A stretch of 64,000 bases of DNA from a virus. The notes below the pieces were generated by a model. That model was not told the origin of the DNA. It saw only the letters and a program-made list of their open reading frames with translations, and ran no database searches. The position numbers and the translations under genes were made by a program. The stretch is from positions 1 through 64,000 of the IMG/VR virus record IMGVR_UViG_3300032307_000622. The stretch is one strand, 5' to 3'. Positions 45,839 to 55,433 of this stretch are shown here, piece after piece. How positions within the stretch are numbered: the first letter of the stretch is position 1; each line of letters begins with the position of its first letter.

Positions 45839-48800
45839 TGGCTAGATTTTCTCAGAATTCATCCAGTAATGATGCATCAGCACTAAACTACGTACAGGTA
45901 GTTGGAACGCAGCAGGTAATCTCATCTGCCCCAAACTCAATTATTGACCTAAACATTACAACTACTGGTAAGCCAGTTCAAATCTCTATAACTGGTGAGG
46001 GTGCAAATGCAAATGCTGGATCTTGGCTAAGACTCAACCTATTCCGTGACAACGTAGAAATCGGAAACGCAATTCAGCTTGAGTCCTCTGCAGCTTCTGA
46101 GAACGTACCATTCGCAATTAACTTTATTGATGCAGTAGAAGCAGGTACATATAACTATTCTGCTCGTGTTACATCTATTACTGGTGGTAACTGGACATTT
46201 GGTGAGGCTGCTGGTCCTGTTATGAATGCCGTTGAGCTTACTGGTTTTGAGGGTGATCGTGGTCCTAGGGGATTTACTGGAGCTGACGCTCTATGGAACT
46301 TTACTGGTGCCTATGACCTTGGTGCATCTTACGCTATCGGAGATGTTGCAACTTATGAAGGACAAACCTGGTACAGACTAGATGCTAACGGCGGTAACAC
46401 TGGAGATACCCCAGTAGAGGGAGACTTCTGGACTCTAATTGCACGTAAGGGTGACACTGGAGATACCGCAAATATTGCTGACTTTGTGTTTGAAGTTGAT
46501 CCTGATAACCTCAGCACGATGACTGTGGCTAATCACGACATGGCAATTCGCACTACTCGTGATGATAACCAAGATGCAGACATAAGTATTGAATCTGCAG
46601 ATGACGTTTGGGTTTACGCAAATGGAGATGACATTCATCTTTATGCAGCAGACGACGTAGAAATTACTACTAACAATAACGGTGACACGTCCTACAACTG
46701 GGAGTTTAGAAATACTGGTGGACTAAAGTTCCCAGATGGCACTGTTCAGAATACCGCCTATACTGGTGGCTCAGGTGGCGGTGGCAACACAGCTGACTTT
46801 GTATTTGCTCTTCATGAGGACGGCGAGGACACTGAAAGCAGAATGACGATCCACAACCACGACATGCGTATTGAAACGACTCGTGATGGTGAAGAAGATG
46901 CAGACATTGAGATTAACTCAGCAGATGATGTTTGGATTACAGGATACGACGAAGTTGAAATTCGTTCAACTACCGATGAAGTAAGAATTATTACAAATAA
47001 TTTCCAAACTCAATGGCACTTTAGACCTGATGGTGGCATTCTCTTCCCAGACAATACCGTCCAGACAACTGCCTATACAGGTAATGACGCAGGTCTTCCA
47101 CAAGACTTGGGAACTTCAGATAGCCCAACATTTAACAAGATTATTCTTACAAGCAATAACGGAGAAGCAGACAACATTGCAATTGGTGATGACGCATTTG
47201 TTGGCGATGCCAATGTTGCAAACCACGTAGCAATTTTTGGTAACCAAGATTCAACTAATGGCGGTATTATTCTAGGTGACGGACTTACAGAGACACTATC
47301 TTCTGATGGCTCAAACCTTTTTGTAACTGCAGACAACGACATTGTTCTTAACCCTGGAAGTACATATGCTTACATTGGTACCCCAGAACTAGACGGAAGC
47401 AATAGAATTGCCAAGATGTCTGACATCCAAGGTGGCGGACCAGACAGCCACGGTAACTTTGAGTTCAATAACAGCGAAATGTTTACCGAAGGCTCAATGG
47501 ATATTAATGCTAAGCGTGAGGATTCAGCATTAGGTGCTGCTATTGAGCTAGACCCAAATGATGGCTATATTGCTCTTTTTGCATACTCAAGCCCTAGAAC
47601 TAATTCTTTCTCACCAGACGACTGGTCAGATGCAATGTGGTTAACATGGGGAGAAGGTGGAAGCCAAGTAGTTCTAAGTGGTGCCAGCTCAATAACCACA
47701 TACATGGGTGAAGAATTTAACTCAGCACCTTTCCAGTCTATAAGCGTAAACGGTTCAGATTTTTACTCCTATCAGGGGGGATCAAGTGGAGACGGTCAAA
47801 CAACCATCTATCTATCAGGTGGTTCTCCAGACTTCCCTACCACTGTAACTTCACTTGAGTTTAAGCATCAGACCGAATCACGCATTGAAATTGATGATGA
47901 CGATGAGGAAATCTTGATCCAGGGTATAGGTTTAGATGTAAACCTTGAGTCAACAGAGGGCATTACGTTTAGGTCTAATCTAAATAGCAATACAGAATAT
48001 ACCTGGGCAATGGGATCAAATGGCGAATTTAGACTTCCTGGTGACGGATACATTCAGAACGTTGCCAATGGTTCTGGTGACGGCAGTGGGAACGACACAA
48101 TCAAAATTGTTCCAGACTCAAGCCTTGACAATGACCAATACATAATCATTGATCCAACCTTTGGTTCTCCAAACCACATTCACATTCGTGCAGGTGGTGA
48201 GCAGGATAACTCAAGTGCAGACTTGATTCTCGGTGGTGAAAGAACTCACGTCAGGCTATCTGACACCGATGGGGCAGTCTACGTTTCTTCGAAGCGAGAA
48301 GACACAACCACCGCTTATGTAAACGGCGGTGGCTTTGAGGCTAATGTTCTAGCCATCGTTGGAGATCTATCGCACATCCAGCCATATGCAAACTTCAGTG
48401 TTGAGGTGGGCGGAGATCTCTATCAGATCGACTATGTAAGCTACAACTCTGGCACAAACGTAACTCAAATTACCGCAACCCCAGCAACGTTTGAAATGAA
48501 CGGTGTCTACGTAATCCACCAATCAAACGGTGAAAACTACTGGGCATTTAACGAAAACGGATATCTAATGGGTCCTGCAATGGGTAGCCTAGGTGTTACA
48601 GGTATTATAAATGCTGATGGTGACCTATACGTTCAGTCCTCCAATGACAATGTATCTGTTAGCAGTGGTGCAAGCATAAACCTAAATGCTAACAATGCTG
48701 TTAGAGTAACTACAGATGGTGGGGATTCGGCTTGGGACTTTGGTGCTGACGGAAAGCTGTACGGTCCAGGAGAAGAGGGTACTCTAATACTTGGTGGAGA

Positions 48801-49398
48801 GCTTTTGACTACAGATAGGAACATGTCAATCAGGTCTACCCAGCAGTCAGTAGTTCTAAGTGGACAGCTTGGAGAATTCCTGGGAAGTTCAGATGATGCA
48901 AGCAGCCAGATTGCAACTATTGGAGATGTAAACGCAGCTAGATTTGGTGCCTCAGCATCATTCTTTAGCACGGTAGACCAGGGTCCATCTGCTGCAAACA
49001 CAATCCAGGCATTTACCTTTAACAATACTGATTGGGCAACTGGAGTTACACTTGGTAGCACAACTCAGATAACGATGGCAAATGCTGGAAAGTATAATAT
49101 TGCGTTCTCAGCTCAAATGCACCAAACCAATAGCTCTGGCCTTATCAACATCTGGCTAAACAAGAACGGTACTCCGCTAGCAAACTCAAACACAAAGTTT
49201 GCAATTACTTCTAATAATCCATACTCTGTTGCAGCACTAAACCTGTTTGTAGATGCTGCTGCTGGTGATTACTACGAACTTATGTGGTCTTCTGACAGCC
49301 AACACACGGTAATGGAATATGAGGCAGCAACTGGTTCTGGAGCAACACTCCACCCAGCAGTACCATCAGTTATTTTGACGGTAAATCAAGTTGGATAG
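45838..49398 (+). CDS. Large tail fibre with Gly-X-Y insert and C1q-like end (1186 aa)
   Basis: Overlaps the previous stop. Residues 1-130 are a beta sandwich. GFEGDRGPRGFTGAD is a short collagen-like part near 137-151. A long region follows of two clear repeats (DFVFEVDPDN/ADFVFALHEDGE, NHDMAIRTTRD/NHDMRIETTRD, ADDVWV/ADDVWI), then beta-helix-like shaft. The last 140 residues (ASFFSTVDQGPSAANTIQAF... LNKNGTPLANSN... AAGDYYELMW) look like a C1q/TNF-type trimeric head, probably the receptor-binding tip. Confidence 0.85.
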   Translation: MARFSQNSSSNDASALNYVQVVGTQQVISSAPNSIIDLNITTTGKPVQISITGEGANANAGSWLRLNLFRDNVEIGNAIQLESSAASENVPFAINFIDAVEAGTYNYSARVTSITGGNWTFGEAAGPVMNAVELTGFEGDRGPRGFTGADALWNFTGAYDLGASYAIGDVATYEGQTWYRLDANGGNTGDTPVEGDFWTLIARKGDTGDTANIADFVFEVDPDNLSTMTVANHDMAIRTTRDDNQDADISIESADDVWVYANGDDIHLYAADDVEITTNNNGDTSYNWEFRNTGGLKFPDGTVQNTAYTGGSGGGGNTADFVFALHEDGEDTESRMTIHNHDMRIETTRDGEEDADIEINSADDVWITGYDEVEIRSTTDEVRIITNNFQTQWHFRPDGGILFPDNTVQTTAYTGNDAGLPQDLGTSDSPTFNKIILTSNNGEADNIAIGDDAFVGDANVANHVAIFGNQDSTNGGIILGDGLTETLSSDGSNLFVTADNDIVLNPGSTYAYIGTPELDGSNRIAKMSDIQGGGPDSHGNFEFNNSEMFTEGSMDINAKREDSALGAAIELDPNDGYIALFAYSSPRTNSFSPDDWSDAMWLTWGEGGSQVVLSGASSITTYMGEEFNSAPFQSISVNGSDFYSYQGGSSGDGQTTIYLSGGSPDFPTTVTSLEFKHQTESRIEIDDDDEEILIQGIGLDVNLESTEGITFRSNLNSNTEYTWAMGSNGEFRLPGDGYIQNVANGSGDGSGNDTIKIVPDSSLDNDQYIIIDPTFGSPNHIHIRAGGEQDNSSADLILGGERTHVRLSDTDGAVYVSSKREDTTTAYVNGGGFEANVLAIVGDLSHIQPYANFSVEVGGDLYQIDYVSYNSGTNVTQITATPATFEMNGVYVIHQSNGENYWAFNENGYLMGPAMGSLGVTGIINADGDLYVQSSNDNVSVSSGASINLNANNAVRVTTDGGDSAWDFGADGKLYGPGEEGTLILGGELLTTDRNMSIRSTQQSVVLSGQLGEFLGSSDDASSQIATIGDVNAARFGASASFFSTVDQGPSAANTIQAFTFNNTDWATGVTLGSTTQITMANAGKYNIAFSAQMHQTNSSGLINIWLNKNGTPLANSNTKFAITSNNPYSVAALNLFVDAAAGDYYELMWSSDSQHTVMEYEAATGSGATLHPAVPSVILTVNQVG

Positions 49399-49453
49399 CT
49401 TTTAGCGTTACAACAGCATATATTATTCTTTAATAATCTGAGATAATATATGT

Positions 49454-50155
49454 ATGCCAACCTCTAAAAGTATGGATTTCCCAAAAACAAACTATGCTGC
49501 TGCAGTTAGTAAATCAAAATCAGATGAGCCATTCCTTATTCCAGTAGCTGGACCACAGGGACCAGCTGGAAATCCTGGTCCAAAAGGAGATCGTGGAGAG
49601 CCTGGCCAGCCTGGAAAAGATGGTTTGCCAGGACCAAAAGGAGACAAGGGAGCACCAGGAAAAGATGGAAAATCTTATTTGGGCTCTTACGGACAAAGTA
49701 TTGGTTGGGCAAAATATATAAATTCTAAACCATCATCAATAGCACTTGGCTCAGACCGTGGAGAGGATGGTTGGGTAACAGTTTTTATCAAAGACGATGA
49801 CAAAATAGAAAGCTACCTACCAGAAGGCGGAGTTTCTCTATACAACAAAGAAGTTAAAAGATTTAACTTTAAGGGCCTAAAAACTGGTACGCAGGTTCAA
49901 ATTGTTTATAACTTTGTGATAACAACACTTAACCCAAATACCGAAGTATGGGCAAGAACCATTTTCCCAGAATCAAAAAATGAAACAACCACTTTTGTGG
50001 CATCCTTAAAGTATCAATATGAGTATGATTTGTCTACGACCCACAACTTCACTATTGATACTGATATAGACAGATCCTCTGGTGCCATCATTCAGCTACG
50101 TACTGATATGCAGTCTTCTGTCAAGCTAAAATCAATATATATATCAGTTTATTAG
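49454..50155 (+). CDS. Collagen-like fibre protein (233 aa)
   Basis: GATAAT is 6 nt before the ATG (leaderless). Residues about 35-77 are 14 uninterrupted Gly-X-Y triplets starting GPQGPAGNPGPKGDRGEPG. Five have Pro in Y (GNP, GEP, GQP, GLP, GAP), the position hydroxylated in animal collagen. The C-terminal 150 residues form a beta domain (VTVFIKDDDKIESYLPEGG). Best substrate candidate for the P4H-like enzymes. Confidence 0.85.
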   Translation: MPTSKSMDFPKTNYAAAVSKSKSDEPFLIPVAGPQGPAGNPGPKGDRGEPGQPGKDGLPGPKGDKGAPGKDGKSYLGSYGQSIGWAKYINSKPSSIALGSDRGEDGWVTVFIKDDDKIESYLPEGGVSLYNKEVKRFNFKGLKTGTQVQIVYNFVITTLNPNTEVWARTIFPESKNETTTFVASLKYQYEYDLSTTHNFTIDTDIDRSSGAIIQLRTDMQSSVKLKSIYISVY

Positions 50156-50169
50156 TGTATAATGATATC

Positions 50170-50517
50170 ATGGCTTTTCCAGGTACCCACAACATTTCAT
50201 ATTATCAGGGAGATACCCTAGAATTTACTATTAGGCCGAAGGCATCAGATGGCTCAGCATTTTCTCTAGATGGATATTCCAGCAAATTCTTTATTGCTGA
50301 CAGAAGGGGTCCATCTTTTACCGTTCAGCATGAGTGTACTGCAACTATATCTAATGGTGCAGTGTTTTGCACAATTTCTCCAGGTGTTGGTAGATTACTA
50401 ACTGCTGGTACTACATACTTTTATGATGTTCAAATAAGCAAATCTGCAGGGGCGGTTATTCACACTTTGCTAACTGGAACAATTTCAGTTACAGCAGACA
50501 TTACTGGAGCTGCATAG
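50170..50517 (+). CDS. BppU-N-like fibre protein (115 aa)
   Basis: TATAAT 50158-50163 is 6 nt before ATG 50170. ISYYQGDTLEFTIRPKASDG and LTGTISVTADITGAA match the gene at 44978. Confidence 0.7.
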   Translation: MAFPGTHNISYYQGDTLEFTIRPKASDGSAFSLDGYSSKFFIADRRGPSFTVQHECTATISNGAVFCTISPGVGRLLTAGTTYFYDVQISKSAGAVIHTLLTGTISVTADITGAA

Positions 50518-51077
50518 TGACCGTATTAGTTGCAAACGATGACTTAACTGTAATTGGTGGACCAACATCAATCAATGTTAGTTTAGATATTGGGGCAACT
50601 GGAAAACGTGGAAGCCGAATATTCCTAAGTCCTGGTAATCCAAATGATGTTGCAATTGGACAGACTCCAGAAGTTTTTGACTTAGTTATAAACGTTCTTA
50701 GATCAGATCAGGAATACCTGTATCTGTATCAGTATCAAAACTTAGGTGCTGCTAACCAATGGGTGCCTCTTTTTAAGCTAATGCCAGACACATTTTCAGA
50801 AAATCTAACAAAGCTATTCGTTGATGGAGAAACTGAGATTAATGTTCCAATATTTAGCATCACCTCAACTGAAAACCTAACTGCCCAAAATTTTAATGTT
50901 CAATGTTCAGTGATTGAGGCACACCCAGTAGTTTCTTCTGTATCTATTGGAGAAATTCAAATAATTGACGATGTACAAGTTTTACCGCTTTCTGTAAGTT
51001 CTGTAGAGTTCGTTGATGGCGAATGGACACCATTGTCTGGAACTAAGATAGTTCATTTAACGATTACTGTGGTATAA
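50517..51077 (+). CDS. Fibre-associated protein (186 aa)
   Basis: GTG overlaps the previous stop (TAGTG). SINVSLDIGATGKRGSRIFLSPG contains a short GxxGxxG part typical of baseplate-fibre joints. The rest is beta-rich. Unknown. Confidence 0.7.
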   Translation: MTVLVANDDLTVIGGPTSINVSLDIGATGKRGSRIFLSPGNPNDVAIGQTPEVFDLVINVLRSDQEYLYLYQYQNLGAANQWVPLFKLMPDTFSENLTKLFVDGETEINVPIFSITSTENLTAQNFNVQCSVIEAHPVVSSVSIGEIQIIDDVQVLPLSVSSVEFVDGEWTPLSGTKIVHLTITVV

Positions 51078-51096
51078 TTTAAAATGGTGATAAAAC

Positions 51097-51819
51097 ATGG
51101 CATCTGAAAATATTGGCCCCATATATACTACTCAAATTCCAGGGTACGAAGACTCTGCTGATATTCAGGCAGCACTAAAGCTATATCACTATGGAACAAC
51201 GACTGTTCCAACTCAAGAATCTCAAATAGTACCAAACTCTGTCGCTGGACACATAAAGGCCCTTGATACAAGAGTAGATACCATAGAATCTTTAGGTGTG
51301 GGATCATCATATACAAACGTAGAGCCAACATCTCCAGTAGAGGGCTTTATTTGGGTTAAGGCCGATAGCACAGTTCCACAATTTAATGTCCCTACATGGA
51401 AACTTAAAGGCTCTGGAAATCTTTCTGGAACATCTTTCTCAGTTTCTAATATTTCTGGAGAAAAGGTTTACTTAATACTAAAAGATTGGGGACATTCAAA
51501 TACTGGAGAAGATGTTGGCCTAGTTATTAAGTTTAATTCTGATTCTGGACCAAACTATGTTAATACTGGAGGGCTTACTTCTGCCTCTGGTTTATATTCT
51601 CCAGAGTTTCCAAATACAACAACTCAAGATTTGACGGTAGAAATAGATTTAGCAAACACTGCAGCAGCTCTTAAACCAGTTGCAACAATTGCAGATACTT
51701 CTGCTGGTCCATATTTTGGATACTACAAGAATACAAATGAAATTACATCAGTTCAGGTAACACTGTCTAGCACTGGAAACTTTGATACTGGATCTTACCA
51801 AGTCTGGAGTTATGAATAA
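51097..51819 (+). CDS. Tail fibre protein (240 aa)
   Basis: N-terminal helical trimerisation-like part (DIQAALKLYHYGT), then GFIWVKADS and a beta domain. VDTIESLGVGSSYTNVEPTSPVEGFIW resembles phage fibre adaptors. Confidence 0.7.
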   Translation: MASENIGPIYTTQIPGYEDSADIQAALKLYHYGTTTVPTQESQIVPNSVAGHIKALDTRVDTIESLGVGSSYTNVEPTSPVEGFIWVKADSTVPQFNVPTWKLKGSGNLSGTSFSVSNISGEKVYLILKDWGHSNTGEDVGLVIKFNSDSGPNYVNTGGLTSASGLYSPEFPNTTTQDLTVEIDLANTAAALKPVATIADTSAGPYFGYYKNTNEITSVQVTLSSTGNFDTGSYQVWSYE

Positions 51820-52451
51820 TGTCTACTATTTCTTCTACCCCTAAAGTTGCCTACATCTATGACTCTCAAACAGATACATGGCACCCAACTGCTGGAGCAG
51901 CAAACACCTCAGAAAACTATTCGTGGTCTGGCGAACACACCTTCAACGATTCTGTAACCCTGAACGATGTAGTTGTTGCAAAAGCTGGCATTAATAATTT
52001 TCAAAATCCTACAGCGAGAGATGCAGCAATTCCAAGTCCAGCTAACGGAACAGTTTGTTTTGTTAGACAAGACAATTCTGGAAATTCAATTAGGCAAATT
52101 CAATATTATTCTTCAACCAGTTCACGATGGGTAAACTACTATGACGCTCAGCTTGAAAATAAAACTGCCAACTATGTTATTACTCTAAGCGATAGTGCTA
52201 AGGCAATTACAATGGACTCATCTTCCGCAAACACTGTCACTGTTCCAGCAAATTCTACAACAGCAATTCCTGTAGGAACTATCGTAACAGTTATTCAGAC
52301 TGGAACTGGTGCAACATCTTTTGTAGAGGCATCAGGAGTAACAATAAGAAGCAAAAACTCCCACAAAACTTTAAATACCCAGTATTCAGCTGCACAATTA
52401 GTAAAAACTGATACCGATATTTGGATACTATTAGGCGATCTTAAGGCATAG
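51819..52451 (+). CDS. Tail fibre protein (210 aa)
   Basis: TAATG overlap. WSGEHTFNDSVTLNDVVVAKAGINNF, then a C-terminal beta domain ANYVITLSDSAKAITMDSSSANTVTVP, also present in the gene at 61396 (GVTVTIPTNSSVAYPVGT). Shared receptor-module style. Confidence 0.75.
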   Translation: MSTISSTPKVAYIYDSQTDTWHPTAGAANTSENYSWSGEHTFNDSVTLNDVVVAKAGINNFQNPTARDAAIPSPANGTVCFVRQDNSGNSIRQIQYYSSTSSRWVNYYDAQLENKTANYVITLSDSAKAITMDSSSANTVTVPANSTTAIPVGTIVTVIQTGTGATSFVEASGVTIRSKNSHKTLNTQYSAAQLVKTDTDIWILLGDLKA

Positions 52452-52459
52452 GAGGTCCA

Positions 52460-53461
52460 ATGTTAAATGCTGGAATCCTTGCATCTTCGTCTTCCCTAGT
52501 TTTAGTGCCAGATCTATCAAACTTTAATCTTGCCCAGGTTAACTCAGCATTGCAGACAGCTGGGCTTGTTGTTGGCACTGTTACGACTACAGGAACAAAC
52601 GCTACACCATCAAATAGTGGACTAGTTTCCTCACAATCGCCAACTGCTGGAACGCTTGTTGAAAGATTTAGTCAGGTAAATTATGTAACCTACTCATATA
52701 CAGCACCAAGTCCAACACCAACACCAATTACGCCAACACCAGTTACACCAACCCCAGCAAACTGGTATGCAGCTGGGTGTTGTAACGGTTCTCCAATATA
52801 TGATTCAGATAATGACTATAATACTCTTAATCAAAGATTTACAGCATCATGTGCTGGTGGAACGCTAACAAATACATCTATTGGTACTACATCTTTTATG
52901 TCTGTGACCTGTACTCCAGCTCCAGTTCCAGCTCCATCACAAGATATTCCAGTTTGGTATGGTGCTGCCTGTTGTGGAGGAACTGCAATAACATCTTCAA
53001 GTGCCGCTAGCTCGTCAAACGTTTATGACAATCTTGATGCAAACTGTATTGGCGGAACAATTTATAACGCAACAGTTATTTTGGGAACTTTTGGAAATCC
53101 AAGTTATCCATCTATTAGCTGTACCTCAACACCTACACCAAGTACGCCAACACCAGGTGGAACAGTCTGGTATTGTAGCTATAGCGGAACTGATGGATCT
53201 GCTAGAACAACCCAGACATCAGATTTAACACAAACAGGAGACTGTGACTATGCTGTTGTGTGTAGCACTTCTGGATATCCAGCCTACCCAAGCTATACCC
53301 CATGTGGTGGCTCTACACCTACACCAACACCTACACCAACACCTACACCTACACCAACTCCATCTGGCGGAGGAACTTGTGGTTCTGCTTGTGGAAACTG
53401 TCTAGACTATGGATGTACATGGTATTACAGTGGACCATTTGGCCCATACTGCCAATGCTAA
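52460..53461 (+). CDS. PASTA-domain, Cys-rich, Pro/Thr-repeat protein (333 aa)
   Basis: RBS AGGAGGTCCA. Residues 15-80 (LVPDLSNFNLAQVNSALQTAGLVVG ... SQSPTAGTLV) fit a PASTA domain, which binds peptidoglycan fragments in actinobacterial kinases and PBPs. Then PTPTP linkers separate three Cys-rich modules (AACCGG/AAGCCNG), ending CGSACGNCLDYGCTWYYSG. Looks like an extracellular binding protein on the tail. Confidence 0.75.
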   Translation: MLNAGILASSSSLVLVPDLSNFNLAQVNSALQTAGLVVGTVTTTGTNATPSNSGLVSSQSPTAGTLVERFSQVNYVTYSYTAPSPTPTPITPTPVTPTPANWYAAGCCNGSPIYDSDNDYNTLNQRFTASCAGGTLTNTSIGTTSFMSVTCTPAPVPAPSQDIPVWYGAACCGGTAITSSSAASSSNVYDNLDANCIGGTIYNATVILGTFGNPSYPSISCTSTPTPSTPTPGGTVWYCSYSGTDGSARTTQTSDLTQTGDCDYAVVCSTSGYPAYPSYTPCGGSTPTPTPTPTPTPTPTPSGGGTCGSACGNCLDYGCTWYYSGPFGPYCQC

Positions 53462-53529
53462 AAATATCATTTTTGTGATCAAGCGAACTTGTGATATAAT
53501 TTTTATGATATGAGAGGACACGCCTTAAA

Positions 53530-53769
53530 ATGGAAGAAAACTTAAATCCTTGGCAAAAATATAAGAAAAATCTTGGTGACACCAGGGTTTGGGACATGGT
53601 AAATCCAAATGCAGAACGAGTTGATGATGAGACTGCAGCAAAAAGGCTTGCAATTTGCAATGAGTGTCCAGAATTAATTAAACTTACAAAACAGTGCAAA
53701 AAGTGTGGATGCTTTATGGCTGCAAAAACTAAATTGGGTAGGGCCACCTGTCCTCTAGGGAAGTGGTAA
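53530..53769 (+). CDS. DUF6171-like Cys-rich protein (79 aa)
   Basis: RLAICNECPELIKLTKQCKKCGCFMAAKTKLG...TCPLGKW. Zinc-binding, same family as 44027, and directly upstream of two oxygenase genes. Confidence 0.85.
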   Translation: MEENLNPWQKYKKNLGDTRVWDMVNPNAERVDDETAAKRLAICNECPELIKLTKQCKKCGCFMAAKTKLGRATCPLGKW

Positions 53770-53770
53770 T

Positions 53771-54367
53771 ATGAAAAAAATCGAACTTGCAACTGGAATT
53801 ATGGTTTATGATGATGTTATTCCAAATCATGAATCACTTGTAAACGACATTGAAGAAGTTGTGTCATCAGGAGCTGTCTCTTGGCAGGCCGCCGCAGTAA
53901 AGACATATGACCAACCAGCAGTGGATACTAACAGTAGAGACACTAGCACAATATCTGTTCCATATAGCTCACAACCTGCGGTAGATTATTCAAATCCACA
54001 AACAACTTTCTATGGAGAGCTATCAAACATTTTTTATTCAAGCTTTGATCCTATTGAGCGTGATTATATGAATTCTTTTGGGATAAACTTTAAAGATCAT
54101 TATCCTTGGGACATTCTAAAATATGGTATTGGTCAAAAGTTTACGAACCATATAGATGATCACACAGACTATCCACGTAGAGTTTCTACTGTTTACTATA
54201 TGAATGATGATTACATGGGCGGTATGATTCATTTTCCAAGATTTAACCTTAGCTTCAAGCCAAAGGCAAATCAGATGATTCTCTTCCCATCAAACTATGT
54301 TTATAACCACTCTGTTGTTCCAGTAATAGAGGGTACTCGCTATGCAGTTGTGAGCTGGATTAACTAG
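53771..54367 (+). CDS. Fe(II)/2OG oxygenase, prolyl-4-hydroxylase type (IV)
   Basis: 198 aa. His127-x-Asp129 (NHIDD), His180 (YNHSV), Arg190. STVYYMNDDYMGGMIHFP and LFPSNYVY are the core. Located in the middle of the fibre genes. Confidence 0.9.
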   Translation: MKKIELATGIMVYDDVIPNHESLVNDIEEVVSSGAVSWQAAAVKTYDQPAVDTNSRDTSTISVPYSSQPAVDYSNPQTTFYGELSNIFYSSFDPIERDYMNSFGINFKDHYPWDILKYGIGQKFTNHIDDHTDYPRRVSTVYYMNDDYMGGMIHFPRFNLSFKPKANQMILFPSNYVYNHSVVPVIEGTRYAVVSWIN

Positions 54368-54368
54368 C

Positions 54369-54959
54369 ATGAAGGAACCAGTGATTCTAGACTCAGTATT
54401 GAGTTTTGAGGATCGTAACGAGCTTGTTAATGCAGTAAAAGACTATAAGCGATTTGAATTCCAGCCTGGATTTTCTAGATACATAGCATCAGATATGACA
54501 ATATCAAAGTTGGGGGAACTGGCAAATAGCCTAATTCCATTAGCAAGAAAAACCTTTAATAGTAACACTTTGCTACCAAGCTATACGCTTTTTTCTCATT
54601 ATGAGGGAGCTAACCCACCACCAAGCTTGTACAAGCATAAAGATGACAATGCCTGTACATATACGATAGACCTATGCCTATATCAAACTGAGCCATGGGA
54701 TTTATGGGTAGATGACAAATCATACACGCTACAAGAAAATCAAGCATTAGGGTACTATGGCAACGATCAACTTCATTGGCGAGAAAAGTTTCCAAAGCCA
54801 GGGGCTCAGCATGTTGCCATGGTATTTTTTCATTTTGTAGAACCAGATCATTGGTGGTTTACAAAGGGTAGCTCATATCTAAACGTTATTCGTGGACAAC
54901 TTACTAATGATGCTTGGGAAAAAAGCGAGTCAATTCGGAAAAGTATGAATAATGTCTAA
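54369..54959 (+). CDS. 2OG oxygenase-like protein, HWR type (C)
   Basis: 196 aa. KHKDDNACTYTIDL gives His90-x-Asp92, LHWREKF gives His136 and Arg138. Same subfamily as 42514 and 43127. The 3' end overlaps the convergent transglycosylase gene by 30 bases. Confidence 0.75.
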   Translation: MKEPVILDSVLSFEDRNELVNAVKDYKRFEFQPGFSRYIASDMTISKLGELANSLIPLARKTFNSNTLLPSYTLFSHYEGANPPPSLYKHKDDNACTYTIDLCLYQTEPWDLWVDDKSYTLQENQALGYYGNDQLHWREKFPKPGAQHVAMVFFHFVEPDHWWFTKGSSYLNVIRGQLTNDAWEKSESIRKSMNNV

Positions 54960-55433
54960 AGCAGTATTCTTGGTTGACCAAGCACTCCAGTTTTTTCCAC
55001 CATTTGACATTTGATAAGCAATTCTTGCATTAGTTAGTGGATCATACAAATCCTCATTGGAGGATAGTCCATACTTTTTTCTACGATCAGGCCCCATTGA
55101 GCCAGTCATATTAATCTGAAATAATCCATAGCAATTGCTAGACTTGTTTAGTGCCATTGGTCTTTTTGTAGATTCCTTTACGACAATGGCCCAAGCATAC
55201 CTTAGCTCATATCCCCTAAATCCAGCCTCTTTTAAAATTGAGATAAGCTCTTTATCAGATAACATGGTTTTTGGGGTTCTAGTAGACTTAATAATCTCGT
55301 AGTCTCCACGTTCAAATGAAACTGTGTACGTGTTTGGAACTACCAGGCTCTGAGTCTTTGGAGAATTCAAGAATCCAAATGTGGATATAGATAGGGTTGC
55401 ACTAATTAACCCAATAGCTATGATTACATGCAT
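54930..55433 (-). CDS. Lytic transglycosylase (SLT-like)
   Basis: 167 aa. N-terminal hydrophobic signal/anchor (VIIAIGLISATLSIS). The C-terminal lysozyme-like domain has AWAIVVKESTKRP (catalytic Glu), NCYGLFQINMTGSMG and LTNARIAYQMSNGG. It would cleave the glycan strand. TAATG overlap with the NlpC gene. Confidence 0.87.
   Translation of the reverse strand: MHVIIAIGLISATLSISTFGFLNSPKTQSLVVPNTYTVSFERGDYEIIKSTRTPKTMLSDKELISILKEAGFRGYELRYAWAIVVKESTKRPMALNKSSNCYGLFQINMTGSMGPDRRKKYGLSSNEDLYDPLTNARIAYQMSNGGKNWSAWSTKNTALDIIHTFPN

Noticed and set aside
53310-53365. CRISPR-like short repeats
   Set aside because: The ACACCTACACCA repeats code for a Pro/Thr linker in frame and have no spacers.
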